Position numbers and translations under genes: made by a program | Part shown: positions 8,282 through 18,500 of the stretch, piece by piece | How positions within the stretch are numbered: the stretch's first letter is position 1 | How the letters are laid out: each line of letters opens with the position of its first letter | The notes under the pieces: generated by a model | Database searches by the model: none | What the model was told of the DNA's origin: nothing | What the model saw: the letters and a program-made list of their open reading frames with translations, nothing else | Source: an uncultured Pseudomonadales bacterium | GTDB taxonomy: Bacteria > Pseudomonadota > Gammaproteobacteria > Pseudomonadales > Azotimanducaceae | DNA: 64,000 nt | Assembly: GCA_958296405.1 (NCBI GenBank) | Contig: OY282519.1 | Location: forward strand, 2,092,132-2,156,131 | Direction of reading: 5' to 3'

Positions 8282-9442
8282 ATGCAATTCGGTCTCTCTC
8301 AAGAGCAGCATCTGGTGGTCGACACCGTGCGCGAATTCGTGGAGCGGGAGCTTTACCCCCTTGAGGAGGAAGTGGAGCGCACCGGGCGTGTGCCGCCGGA
8401 AGTCGGGCAAGACATTGCCCGCAAGGTGCAAGCGCTCGGCTTCTTCGCGCCGAACTTGCCGGAGGCGGTTGGCGGTGGCGGCTTGGACCACCTCACCTTC
8501 ACCTTGCTCGAACGCGAACTGGGCCGCGCCGCCATGGCCCTCACGGTGTTCTGGGGGCGTCCGTCCGGCATCCTCATGGCCTGCGACGCAGAGCAGCGCG
8601 AGCGTTACCTCCATCCCGCCGTGCGTGGCGAACGCTTCGATGCGTTGGCCATGACGGAACCGGCCGCCGGCTCCGATCTGCGCGGCATGCAGTGCGCGGC
8701 GCGTCGCGCCGGCGACGACTGGTTGCTCAACGGCGCCAAGCACTTCATTTCCCATGCGGACATCGCAGACTTCGTGATCGTGTTCGTGGCCACGGGCGAG
8801 GAGTCCACCGCCAACGGCCCGAAAAAGCGCATCACCTGCTTTCTGGTGGACCGCGGCACGCCGGGCTTCGATATCCGCTCCGGATATGAATCCGTGTCGC
8901 ACCGCGGCTACCACAATTGCATCCTCACCTTCGATGATTGCCGGCTGTCCTCGGCGCAGGTGCTCGGCGAGCCCCACCGCGGTTTCGAGCTGGCGAACGA
9001 GTGGCTCTACGGCACCCGCCTCACGGTCGCGGCGATGTGCGTGGGGCGGGCGCGTCGGGCCTTCGACTTAGCGCTCGCCCAAGCTGCCGAGCGGCAGCAG
9101 TTCGGCCAACCCATCGGCCGTTTCCAAGGCGTTGCCTTCAAGCTCGCAGACATGGCCACCGAGATGGATGCGGCGGACTGGCTGACGTTGGCCGCCGCTT
9201 GGCGTTTGGATGCCGGGCTGCCGGCGAATCGCGAGATCGCGTCGGCGAAGCTCTATGCGTCTGAGATGTTGGCGCGGGTGACGGACGAGGCTGTGCAGAT
9301 CCACGGCGGCATGGGGCTCATGAGCGATTTGCCGCTCGCTCGGTTCTGGCGCGATGCCCGGGTGGAGCGCATCTGGGATGGCACATCGGAGATTCAGCGC
9401 CACATCATCGGGCGCGAACTGCTGCGGCCGCTGGGCGCCTAG
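8282..9442 (+). CDS. Acyl-CoA dehydrogenase, possibly CaiA-like
   Basis: A 386-residue flavoprotein with the N-terminal helical domain (MQFGLSQEQHLVVDTVREFV), the beta-domain FAD/substrate segment AMTEPAAGSDLRGMQ near 122, and the C-terminal segment EAVQIHGGMGLM...RIWDGTSEIQRHIIGREL. The family oxidises acyl-CoA to enoyl-CoA, or in CaiA reduces crotonobetainyl-CoA, with electron transfer flavoprotein. Placement with caiD suggests a betainyl or carnitine-derived CoA ester as substrate. At the position where short- and medium-chain enzymes have the catalytic Glu (IYEGT) this protein has Asp (IWDGT). It begins 134 bases after the dehydrogenase gene and is followed by an acyl-CoA synthetase. Confidence 0.85.
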   Translation: MQFGLSQEQHLVVDTVREFVERELYPLEEEVERTGRVPPEVGQDIARKVQALGFFAPNLPEAVGGGGLDHLTFTLLERELGRAAMALTVFWGRPSGILMACDAEQRERYLHPAVRGERFDALAMTEPAAGSDLRGMQCAARRAGDDWLLNGAKHFISHADIADFVIVFVATGEESTANGPKKRITCFLVDRGTPGFDIRSGYESVSHRGYHNCILTFDDCRLSSAQVLGEPHRGFELANEWLYGTRLTVAAMCVGRARRAFDLALAQAAERQQFGQPIGRFQGVAFKLADMATEMDAADWLTLAAAWRLDAGLPANREIASAKLYASEMLARVTDEAVQIHGGMGLMSDLPLARFWRDARVERIWDGTSEIQRHIIGRELLRPLGA

Positions 9443-9458
9443 GCCGCCGCTAAGCGCC

Positions 9459-11522
9459 GTGGCCGCGCCCATCGCCCCGCTCAACCGGCTGCTGCGGCCG
9501 CGCAGCGTTGCGGTGATCGGCGGCGCCGCGGCGGCGCGCGTGGCCGAGCAGTGCGAACGCATGGGCTTCGACGGCGAGATCTGGCCAGTCCACCCGACTC
9601 GCGCCCAAGTCGCCGGCCGCACCGCTCATCGTTGCGTGGAGGCGCTGCCGGGCGCGCCCGATGCCGCTTTCGTGGGCGTCAACCGCAATGTCGCCGTGGA
9701 CACCGTGTCAGCCCTTGCCGCCGTCGGCGCGGGTGGCGCCATCTGCTACGCAGCCGGCTTTCTCGAAGCCGGCGGGGCGGACTTGCAGGAGGAGTTGGTG
9801 GCCGCGGCGGCGCAGATGCCGCTCATCGGCCCGAACTGCTACGGCCTCATCAACTTCCTGGACGGCGTTCCGCTGTGGCCAGATCAACATGGCGGCAAGC
9901 GCCTCGGCGCCGATGGCCGCGGCGTCGCCATCGTCATGCAGTCCTCGAACGTCGCCATCAGCGTCACCATGCAGCGGCGTGGCCTGCCCATCGCCTACAT
10001 GGTCACCGCCGGCAACCAAGCGCAGCTCGGCCTCTCGCAACTGGCGCTTGCGCTGTTGGAAGACGACCGCGTGAGCGCGTTGGGGCTGCATGTCGAGGCG
10101 TTCGATTCGATTGCCGGCATGGAGGCACTAGCGAGCCAGGCGCGGGCGCGGCATGTGCCGGTGGTGGCCTTGAAGGTGGGGCGCTCCGCAGCGGGGTCGG
10201 CGGCGGCGTTGAGCCATACGGCGTCCATCGCCGGGGCGGACGCTGGCGCCGAGGCGCTGTTGTCGCGCCTGGGCGTGGCGCGGGCACATGGTCTCGCAGA
10301 CTTCGTGGAAGCATTGAAGTTCCTCCATGCGCATGGCCCGTTGCGTGGCCGCCGCATCGGTTCCCTGAGCTGCTCCGGCGGCGAGGCCGGCTTGATGGCG
10401 GACGCTGTGGCGAACACGCGCCTTTCGCTGCCGGCGCTCACTTCGGAGCAAGCCGCGGCAGTGGCGGCCACCACCCATCCACTGGTGCATGTCGCCAACC
10501 CGCTCGACTACCACACCTTTAGCTGGGGCGACGAAGCGGCGCTCACGGCGACCTTCTCCGCATTCGCGGCGGCCGGCTTCGACGCCAACGTGCTGGTGTT
10601 GGACGTCCCAAGGGCCGACCGCTGCGACGATGCGGATTGGCAGGTGACCGCCCGGGCGTTCGAACAGGCCCTGCGCCACGCCAACGCGACCGGCGCGGTG
10701 CTCGCCACGTTGGCGGAGAACATGCCGGAGTCTTGGGCGGAAGCGTTGCTGGCGCGTGGCATCGCGCCGCTCTGCGGCTTGGACGAGGGGCTGGCTGCGT
10801 TGGAGGCCGCGGCGTTGGTCGGCGCCGCGTGGCAACGCCCGGCAGCGCCGCCGGCGATGGCGCCGGCATTGGCTGCCGGCGCCCCGGTCGTGCTCGACGA
10901 AGCGGAGGCGAAGGCGCGTCTGCGGCGCTTCGGCGTTGCGACGCCGGCGGGTGGCGTGGCGCGGGACGCGGACGCGGCGGTGGCCCTCGCGGCAACGTTG
11001 GGCGGCGCGGTGGTGATGAAGGCGTTAGGTGTGGCGCACAAGACGGAACAGGGCGCGGTGCGGATTGGCCTGCGGGGCGCAGCCCAGGTGCATGCTGCGG
11101 CGCAAGCGCTGTTGCCGTTGGGAGACGGTCTCTTGGTGGAGCGCCATGTCGACGCTGTCGTTTGGGAGCTGATTGTTGGCCTCAAGCGCGACGCGCAGTT
11201 CGGCATCCTCCTCACGGTGGGGTCCGGTGGCGTCTTGGTGGAGCTCGCTGGCGACAGCGTGACGCTGCTGCTGCCAACCAACGCGGAGGCGGTGCGCGAT
11301 GCCTTGGCGGCGCTGCGTTGCGCGCCGCTGTTGCGCGGCTACCGCGGACAGCCCGCTGGTGATGTGGAGGCCGCGGTGGCGGCGATCCTCGCGGTCGTCA
11401 ACTTCGCCGCGGCGCATCCCGGCGCGGTGGAGGAGTTGGACGTCAATCCCTTGGCCGTGTTGCCACAAGGCCAAGGCGCCATGGCGCTTGATGCACTGGT
11501 TCGAATTCGGGAGGGGCGGTAA
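9459..11522 (+). CDS. NDP-forming acyl-CoA synthetase (alpha-beta fusion)
   Basis: A 687-residue fused ADP/GDP-forming acyl-CoA synthetase. The N-terminal CoA-binding domain opens with LLRPRSVAVIGG. SHTASIAGADAG near residue 251 corresponds to the phospho-histidine loop. The C-terminal ATP-grasp domain contains VVMKALGVAHKTEQGAVRIG and LLVERHVDAVVWELIVGLKR. The frame is open from 9354 but runs inside the acyl-CoA dehydrogenase, so I chose the GTG at 9459, right before the first recognisable residues. Its TAA is followed with no gap by the GTG of caiD, so the two are almost certainly co-translated. It may activate carnitine or a derivative in place of the AMP-forming CaiC; that role is inferred. 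Confidence 0.82.
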   Translation: MAAPIAPLNRLLRPRSVAVIGGAAAARVAEQCERMGFDGEIWPVHPTRAQVAGRTAHRCVEALPGAPDAAFVGVNRNVAVDTVSALAAVGAGGAICYAAGFLEAGGADLQEELVAAAAQMPLIGPNCYGLINFLDGVPLWPDQHGGKRLGADGRGVAIVMQSSNVAISVTMQRRGLPIAYMVTAGNQAQLGLSQLALALLEDDRVSALGLHVEAFDSIAGMEALASQARARHVPVVALKVGRSAAGSAAALSHTASIAGADAGAEALLSRLGVARAHGLADFVEALKFLHAHGPLRGRRIGSLSCSGGEAGLMADAVANTRLSLPALTSEQAAAVAATTHPLVHVANPLDYHTFSWGDEAALTATFSAFAAAGFDANVLVLDVPRADRCDDADWQVTARAFEQALRHANATGAVLATLAENMPESWAEALLARGIAPLCGLDEGLAALEAAALVGAAWQRPAAPPAMAPALAAGAPVVLDEAEAKARLRRFGVATPAGGVARDADAAVALAATLGGAVVMKALGVAHKTEQGAVRIGLRGAAQVHAAAQALLPLGDGLLVERHVDAVVWELIVGLKRDAQFGILLTVGSGGVLVELAGDSVTLLLPTNAEAVRDALAALRCAPLLRGYRGQPAGDVEAAVAAILAVVNFAAAHPGAVEELDVNPLAVLPQGQGAMALDALVRIREGR

Positions 11523-12305
11523 GTGAGCGAGACCATTCGAACTCTGCGCGAGGGCGGGGTGCTGGAAGTGACGCTTGACCGTCCCAAGGCGAACGCCATC
11601 AATCTGGCCACCAGCCGCGAGATGGGCGAGACATTCAAGGCGTTCCGGGACGACCCGTCACTGCGCGTCGCCATCATCACCGGCGCCGGGGAACGGTTCT
11701 TCTGCGCGGGGTGGGACCTCAAGGCCGCCGCCGCGGGAGACCCGGTGGACGGCGACTACGGCGTGGGCGGCTTTGGCGGCATTCAAGAGCTGCCAAGGCT
11801 GAACAAGCCCGTCATCGCCGCGGTGAACGGCTTGGCCGTTGGCGGCGGCTGGGAGTTGGCGTTGTCGTGCGACCTCATCCTCGCCTCCAACGCCGCCGCC
11901 TTCGCGCTGCCGGAGATTCGTGCCGGCACGCTGGCCGACGCCGCCGCCGTGAAGCTGCCGAAGCGGGTGGCGTATCACATTGCCATGGAAATGCTGCTGA
12001 CCGGGCGTTGGATGGACGCTGGCGAAGCGCACCGTTGGGGCCTCGTCAACGAGGTGCTGGAGCCGGAGCGCCTGCTGGACCGCGCTTGGGAGCTCGCCCG
12101 CACTCTGGAGAGCGGCCCGCCGCTGGTGTATGCGGCCATCAAGGAGGTGGTGCGGGAAGCAGAGGCCATGTCCGCGCAAGATGCGCTGAGCCGCATCGGC
12201 AAGCGGCAATTCGCCACCGTCGATGGCCTCTACGACAGCGAGGACCAGCTTGAAGGCGCCGTGGCGTTCGCCGAGAAACGCGCGCCGGTGTGGAAGGGGC
12301 AGTAG
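11523..12305 (+). CDS. caiD: Carnitinyl-CoA dehydratase / crotonobetainyl-CoA hydratase
   Basis: A 260-residue crotonase-fold enzyme, near full length for CaiD and similar to it from end to end: LEVTLDRPKANAI, a near-identical block FRDDPSLRVAIITGAGERFF, AGWDLKAAA, KPVIAAVNGLAVGGGWELAL with the oxyanion-hole glycines, and the terminal FAEKRAPVWKG. CaiD interconverts L-carnitinyl-CoA and crotonobetainyl-CoA. It starts with GTG directly after the acyl-CoA synthetase stop and ends the plus-strand carnitine set; the TonB receptor beyond is convergent, with only 9 bases between. No caiB or caiC is present, so CoA must be supplied by another enzyme, plausibly the neighbouring synthetase. Confidence 0.9.
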   Translation: MSETIRTLREGGVLEVTLDRPKANAINLATSREMGETFKAFRDDPSLRVAIITGAGERFFCAGWDLKAAAAGDPVDGDYGVGGFGGIQELPRLNKPVIAAVNGLAVGGGWELALSCDLILASNAAAFALPEIRAGTLADAAAVKLPKRVAYHIAMEMLLTGRWMDAGEAHRWGLVNEVLEPERLLDRAWELARTLESGPPLVYAAIKEVVREAEAMSAQDALSRIGKRQFATVDGLYDSEDQLEGAVAFAEKRAPVWKGQ

Positions 12306-12314
12306 CCGCCGCGA

Positions 12315-14963
12315 TCATCGCTCCAAGCGCATCGCAAACCGCGCGAACACCCTGCGGCCGCGCGGGTCGGCGGAGCGCACATCGTAGCTGCCGGCCACGT
12401 TGACGTAGGGCGGGTCTTGGTCGGCGAGGTTGACGACGCCGAGCGTGATCGAGGTGTCGGTCCCCGGCCACACGCGCTCGGCCAAGTTGAAGGTGACGTT
12501 GGCGTCGAAGGTGGTGAAGGCGTCGATGTCGCCGCCGCCGTCATCCTCATAGCCGCCGACGTGGCGCATCTGCAGGTTGGCGGCTAGGCTGCCCCGTTCC
12601 AAGCCGACGCCGGCGACGGCCTTGAATTGCTGATTGGGGGCGCCGACATTGGCGCGGTTCAGGCGCCCCAAGCCATCCACGCGCTGCCCGGCGTTGGTCA
12701 CGTCGTACGCCAGCACCACGGTGCCCTCGGCGTAGGGCGCCAACACCCCGAGGCGCGTGTCGAAGCGGCCATGCACGCGCAGGTCTGCCCCCCGGGTGTC
12801 GATGGCATCGGCGTTGATGAAGGCGACGTTGACGATGGCGACAGTGCCGGCAGAGGTGCGCTCCACGCGCGCATCGAAGGGGTCGGCGTTGACGATGGCC
12901 TGCGCGTTCTCCTTGCGCAGCACATCCTCGAAAGAGTAGTCCCAGAAGTCGACGTCGAGTTCCATGTCATCGTGGAACGCCCAGGACGCGCCGACGCTCG
13001 TGGTGCGCGAGGTCTCTGGCTGCAGGGTGGGGTCGCCGAGGGTGCGCCGCCCGGCGAACGTGGTTGCGCCGTCATGGTCTGTGATGTTCACGAAGTTCGT
13101 CTGCGCGCCTTGGGTCTGGAACGGCGATGGCGCGCGGAACGAGGTGCCGAAAGAGGCGCGCAGGGTGAGCGTCTCCGTTGGCGAGGCGAAGACGGCCAGC
13201 TTTGGGTCCAGCGTGTTGCCGATGTCGCCGCCGTAGTCCTCGAAGCGCAGCGCCCCGGTGATTTCGAGCCAAGGCGCGAGCGGCAGCCAAAGCTCCCCAT
13301 ACACGGCGTAGGAATCCAAGGCCCCGGAGAAGTTGGAGTTGCCGATGAGGAAGGCGAAGCCGTCGCTCTGGGTGATGGAGTCGTAAGCCGTGCCTGAGGA
13401 TTGGTCGCGCCACTGCGCGCCAACGGCGAAGCCGACGGCGCCGTTGGGCAGTGTCCAAAGTTCCCCCGTCAGGTTCGCCTCGAACGCGCGCAGCCCAGAT
13501 TCGGCGTCGCCCAGATAGTCGCCGATGATGAAGCCCTTGAGGGCAGGGTCGTTGTAGGTCGCGTCGCCGGGGCGCGCGGAAAACGCCGAACTGAAGGGGT
13601 TGAAGTAGCGGCACGCGCCGGCCCCGGGGCGGGCCGCCGGCATGGCCGTGGGGCCGGTGTCGCAGTCATCGCCGCCAAACCCCAACAATGCCGCTTGGAA
13701 GTTGGCGCCGATCACGTCGCGTGGGTTCAGCACCGCGTCGTTCGCGCCCCACACATAGGTTGCATCCCAAGCCAAGCTGCCGGCGTCGCCCTCCAAGCCC
13801 AACGCCAGCCGGTGCGTGTCGTGCTGGTAGTAGTTGATCTCCGGCGCGTAGCCGAAGCCGTAAGGGCGTCCTTGGAAGTAAACCGCCTCGCCGAAGGGGT
13901 TGGCGGGGTGGTCGGCGGGCACCAAGGGGGTATTGAGCACCGGGAAGCTCGGCGACACGTCGCGGCGCACATCGTTGCGGGCGTAGCCCATTTCGGCCCA
14001 CAGGCGCGTTCCGCCACGCATTTGCCAATTCACCCGGGCGAAGGCTTGCACACGCTCTTCCTCCGGCACCGCGGTGATTTGCGGGCCGAAGTCGAAGCGG
14101 CACAGGGTGCTGCCGTTGGCCAGCGTCTGCAGCAGGCCGTCGTAGCGTTCGCAACTGGCATCCGCCACGGTGCGGCCCAAGGAGGGCACGTTGAAGCTCG
14201 CCGGATTGCCGAAGCCACTCGTCGTCGGGCGCAGCCAATCCACCTCGCCGAGCAACAGGCTGCTGCGGTCCAAGTAGCTTGCAGCGAGCAGGAACGATCC
14301 GCCCTCGCTCAAGCGACCGCCCACCACGCCGTCCACATACACGTCGTCTTGGCTGCCGTCGCTGACGCGATTGCGGTATTCAAGCTGCAGCTCCGCGCCC
14401 TCGTAGTCGCGCCTGGTGATGAAGTTGGCGACGCCGGCCACGGCGTCCGAGCCGTAGATGGCGGAGGCGCCGTCCTTCAGCACCTCCACCCGCTCGATGG
14501 CCAGCAGCGGCAGCAAGGCGGCGAGGTCGACGAAGCTCGCGCCGTCATCGGTTTGCACCGCGGAGAGCACCTGCCGCTTGCCGTTCAACAACACCAAGGT
14601 GGAGGCGACGCCGAGGCCCCGCAGGTTGATGTTGGCGGTGCCGGCCGTGAAGTTCTGCGTCAGGTTGTCTGCGTTGTTCTCGGCGCCACTGTTGGTGGGC
14701 AGGCGGCCGACGAGGTCCCGCACGTCCTTGATGGCGTAGTCCGCCAGTTCGTCGGTGTCATACTCGGATAGTGGCGATGGCGATGTCGCATGGCGTTTGA
14801 CGCGGCTGCCGGTGTACGCGACCACCACGATCTCCTCCACCGCGCCGAATTGAGCGTCTGCGTCGGGCTCCTCCGCGAACAACGCGGCTCCCGGCAACGC
14901 GCAACTGGCGAGGGCTAGGGTTATGAGCCGCAGCGGCGATCTGGGCATGAGCGTTCTCGGCAA
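12315..14963 (-). CDS. TonB-dependent outer-membrane receptor
   Basis: An 882-residue protein with a signal peptide (hydrophobic core LRLITLALASCALPGAALFA), a TonB-box-like EEIVVVAYTG just after the cleavage region, a plug domain (RDLVGRLP..., NINLRGLGVASTLVLLNGKR, IERVEVLKDGASAIYGSDAVAGVANFIT), and a long beta-barrel ending RVFARFAMRLER. The plug is strongly of the type found with large, catabolically specialised receptors. It is the last gene of the minus-strand block with soxDAG, 80 bases after soxG. Import of a methylated amine or related compound is plausible from context but not shown by sequence. Confidence 0.92.
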   Translation of the reverse strand: MPRTLMPRSPLRLITLALASCALPGAALFAEEPDADAQFGAVEEIVVVAYTGSRVKRHATSPSPLSEYDTDELADYAIKDVRDLVGRLPTNSGAENNADNLTQNFTAGTANINLRGLGVASTLVLLNGKRQVLSAVQTDDGASFVDLAALLPLLAIERVEVLKDGASAIYGSDAVAGVANFITRRDYEGAELQLEYRNRVSDGSQDDVYVDGVVGGRLSEGGSFLLAASYLDRSSLLLGEVDWLRPTTSGFGNPASFNVPSLGRTVADASCERYDGLLQTLANGSTLCRFDFGPQITAVPEEERVQAFARVNWQMRGGTRLWAEMGYARNDVRRDVSPSFPVLNTPLVPADHPANPFGEAVYFQGRPYGFGYAPEINYYQHDTHRLALGLEGDAGSLAWDATYVWGANDAVLNPRDVIGANFQAALLGFGGDDCDTGPTAMPAARPGAGACRYFNPFSSAFSARPGDATYNDPALKGFIIGDYLGDAESGLRAFEANLTGELWTLPNGAVGFAVGAQWRDQSSGTAYDSITQSDGFAFLIGNSNFSGALDSYAVYGELWLPLAPWLEITGALRFEDYGGDIGNTLDPKLAVFASPTETLTLRASFGTSFRAPSPFQTQGAQTNFVNITDHDGATTFAGRRTLGDPTLQPETSRTTSVGASWAFHDDMELDVDFWDYSFEDVLRKENAQAIVNADPFDARVERTSAGTVAIVNVAFINADAIDTRGADLRVHGRFDTRLGVLAPYAEGTVVLAYDVTNAGQRVDGLGRLNRANVGAPNQQFKAVAGVGLERGSLAANLQMRHVGGYEDDGGGDIDAFTTFDANVTFNLAERVWPGTDTSITLGVVNLADQDPPYVNVAGSYDVRSADPRGRRVFARFAMRLER

Positions 14964-15043
14964 GGAGTTCGGCGCATTTTCGCAGTTTTGTGGCTGGCGT
15001 TTGGTGGCGATGCCGTGCTGGGCGGCTGGCGCATCGACGGCGC

Positions 15044-15565
15044 TCAGGGCGATGCTGGGTGTTCGAGCGCGGCAACCTCAAGCCAGCGGCGCAGATAGTC
15101 TGCGTAGCTGGTGCGCGTGATCACGTCGAAATCGCCGTCGGCGTTGCCGGCGATGAGCGCCGTCGCCTTGGCGAACACGGTTTGGACGCACCTGCCCGGC
15201 GCAAAGGCGCGGGGGTGGAAGTCACACGGGCTGGACTTGCGCAACACCTCGATGGCACGAGGTCCTGCGAGGTTGAACGAACGCCAAGCGCCGCTCACGT
15301 CCGTCACCGCGAAGTGCCCGGTGAGCGCCGAGCGCAGCGCGGCCTGCAGGGCGTCCTCGGCGCCAGCGGGGGCCGTCGCCAGCCACTCGTCCGGCCCCAA
15401 CCAGTAGAGGCCCCGTTCCCCGGCACGGTGATGGGTGCATGGCGTCGTCGGCAACTCAACGCCCAGTGCCGTTGCCACCGCGGCGGGCAATGACGGATTG
15501 GGTTTGGCGCGCAAGCTGAGGCACGCTTGGCGGCGTGGCCCACGCAGCGTCGTCGCGTCAGGCAT
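15044..15565 (-). CDS. soxG: Sarcosine oxidase gamma subunit
   Basis: A 173-residue protein with the SoxG pattern: LGPDEWLATAP, VTDVSGAWRSFNLAGPRAIEVLRK, and a C-terminal VITRTSYADYLRRWLEVA. SoxG is the small folate-domain-like subunit of heterotetrameric sarcosine oxidase, which demethylates sarcosine to glycine and 5,10-methylene-tetrahydrofolate. Its ATG overlaps the end of soxA by 8 bases, so translation is probably coupled. It follows soxD and soxA in the usual order. Confidence 0.9.
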   Translation of the reverse strand: MPDATTLRGPRRQACLSLRAKPNPSLPAAVATALGVELPTTPCTHHRAGERGLYWLGPDEWLATAPAGAEDALQAALRSALTGHFAVTDVSGAWRSFNLAGPRAIEVLRKSSPCDFHPRAFAPGRCVQTVFAKATALIAGNADGDFDVITRTSYADYLRRWLEVAALEHPASP

Positions 15566-18500
15566 GGGTGCGCCGGCCTTCGGCGTCGAAGAAGATGGGC
15601 CTCACCACTTGCGCGGAGACCTCCCGGCCGTCCGCAAGCGGGCAGCAGATCGTTTCTCCCAGCCGCTCCCGCCCGCGTGTCAGCATCGCCAGTGCGATGG
15701 ATCGCCCAAGCGTCGGGCTGAAGTAGCTGGACGTGACGTGGCCCTGCATGGCGCGGGGCGTGGTTGGCTTGGCTGCGCGTCGAGTGGACGCTGCGACGAT
15801 TTGCGCGCCTTCCGGCAGCACCGCGGCAGCGTCGGTCGTCGCGAGGCCAACGAAGTGCAGCCGGTCGGCGCGGCGATGGTCTGCGAGGGCCAGCGAACGG
15901 TCGCCGATGAAGCCGAACGGCTTGCCGTGGCGAACGGCCCAGCCCAAGCCCATGTCATCTGGCGTCATAGAGCCGTCCGTATCCTGGCCGACGATGATGA
16001 AGCCCTTCTCCGCCCGCAGCACATGCATCGTCTCCGTGCCGTAGGGGGTGATGCCGAACGGCTCGCCGGCCGCCATCAAGGCGTTCCACACATCCATGCC
16101 GTCGTGCGCGGCTACATTGACCTCAAAGCAGAGCTCGCCGCTGAAGCTGATGCGGAAGACGCGCGCCGGGCGGCCGGCGACGTGGCCGCTGCGCACCGAC
16201 ATGAACGGGAAGGCTTCCCGGGAGAGGTCGATGTCGTCGCAGACGCGGCGCAGCACGTCCCGCGCCTTGGGCCCGGCTAGGGCCGCAGTTGCCCAATGGT
16301 CGGTCACCGACGTGAAGTAGACGTCGAGGTCTGGCCACTCGGTTTGGCGCCAGAGCTCAAGCCATGCCAACACCGCCTCGGCGTTGCCGGTGGTGGTGTG
16401 CAGCAGAAAGCGGGTGTCGGCGAGCCGCGCGGCCACCCCGTCATCGAAAATCGTGCCGTCCTCGCGCAGCATGAGACCGTAGCGGCAGCGGCCCACGCCA
16501 AGCCGCTGGAAGCTGCCGGCATAGATGCGGTCCAGAAACGTCGCTGCATCGGCGCCTTGGACATCGATTTTGCCGAGGGTGGAGGCGTCCAACATGGCGA
16601 TGTCTTGGCGGGCGCTGCGGCATTCCCGAACCACCGCCTCGTGCATGGTCTCGTCGGCTTGCGGGTAGTGCCACGGTCGCTTCCAGCGGCCAACGTTCTC
16701 CCACGCCGCCCCGCGCGCCATGTGCCAGGCGTGCATCGGCGTGTGGCGCTCCGCATCGAACAGCTCGCCCGCGTCGCGTCCTGCGATGGCGCCGAACGTC
16801 ACTGGCGTGTACGCCGGGCGGAACACCGTGACGCCGGTTTCCGCGATGCCTTGGCCAAGCGCGCGCGCCAAAATGGCGACGCCGTTGACGTTGCCGAGCT
16901 TGCCTTGGTCCGTGCCGAAGCCGAGTGCCGTGTAGCGTTTGGCGTGCTCCACGGAACGGTAGCCCTCGCGGGCGGCGAGTTCGATGTCCGCGGCCGTCAC
17001 GTCTAGCTGGAAATCCACGAACTGCTTGGGCGCCCGGCTGCTTGGCTGCACATGCGGCGCGATGAAGAGCGGGCGAGCGGCGTCTTCTTCGGCCTCTTCC
17101 ACCGGCGGCGCGGCAAAGCGTGGACGGGCATCGCCGAAGCCGGCCGCGTGGGCGGCGCGCGCGCCGGCCGCGGCGCCATCTGCCAGACAAGCGGCCAACG
17201 ACATGGCGCCGTTGACGGCGCCGGCGCACACGGTCGGTTGTCGGGGCGCGCCGGGAAGGAACATCATCCCTTCCTCGTTCCAACGGGGCCGGGCGCCGGC
17301 TTGTGAGCTCAGGTGAATCGCGGGGCTCCAGCCGTCGGAGCAGGCGATCAGGTCGCAATCCAAGCGCCGCGGCTTGGCGGCGAGGCGCTGCCCATCTTCG
17401 CTCAAGGGGGCGATCAACGCTCCGGCAACGCGCTTGCGGCCGATGGCTTCGATGACGGCGTGCGCCTTGTGGATTTCAATGCCGGCCGCCTCCGCTTGCG
17501 CCACGAGCGCTCCCGCGGGGCTCGCCCGCGTGTCCGCCACGGCCACGACGCAGCGCCCCGCGCGGCGCCAATCGAGGGCCGTGCGGTAGGCGTTGTCGTT
17601 GCCGGTGAAGAGCAGCAGCCGTGTGCCGGCCGCCACGGCGTAGCGGTTGAGATAGGCGGCCACGGCGCTCGCCAGCATCACGCCGGGCAAATCGTTGTTG
17701 GCGAACGTTGCCGGGCGCTCCACGGCGCCGGTGGCCAAGGCCACCTGCTTGGCGCGGATGCGATGCAGGCGCTGGCGCGGCGCGCAGGGCGAGGTGGCGC
17801 CGAGGTGGTCTGTGCGGCGCTCCAGCACGGTGACGAAGTTGTGGTCGTAGTATCCGAAGGCCGTGGCGCGGGGCAGCAACACCGCGTTCGGGCAGGCGCT
17901 CAGTTCGGCGATGGCCGCGTCGACCCACTGCGTCGCCGGCGCGTCGCCGATGGCTTGCGGGGCGCCTAGCAGGCTGCCGCCGAACTCGTTCTGTTCGTCG
18001 ACCAACGCGACGCGGGCATCGACCCGCGCCGCCGCCAATGCCGCTGCAATGCCGGCCGGGCCGCCGCCGACGACCAGCACGTCACAGTGGTGATTGAGCT
18101 TGTCGTAGGTGTCCGGGTCCGCGCCCGTGGGCACGGCGCCCAAGCCGGCGGCGCGCCGCAGGAGCGCTTCCCATCGCCTCCAAAGCCACGGCGGCCCCAT
18201 GAAGAACTTGTAGTAGAAACCGGCCGGCATCACCCCCGCGAAAGCGCCGGCGAAGCGCTTCAGCCGCCGACGGGCGCCGCTCGTCGCCACCAAGCCGGCG
18301 TGCAGTTCGACCTGGGTGGCGCGTTGGTTGGGGATGCGGTGGGCGCCATCGCCCAAGTCCACGATCGCGTTCGGTTCCTCGGTGCCGCTGCCGACGATGC
18401 CTCGGCGGCGGCCATGCTTGAAGCTCTGTGCCACGGTGTCCACGCCGTTTGCCAACAGCGCGGAGGCCAACGTATCGCCGACGAAGCCGGACATGGAACG

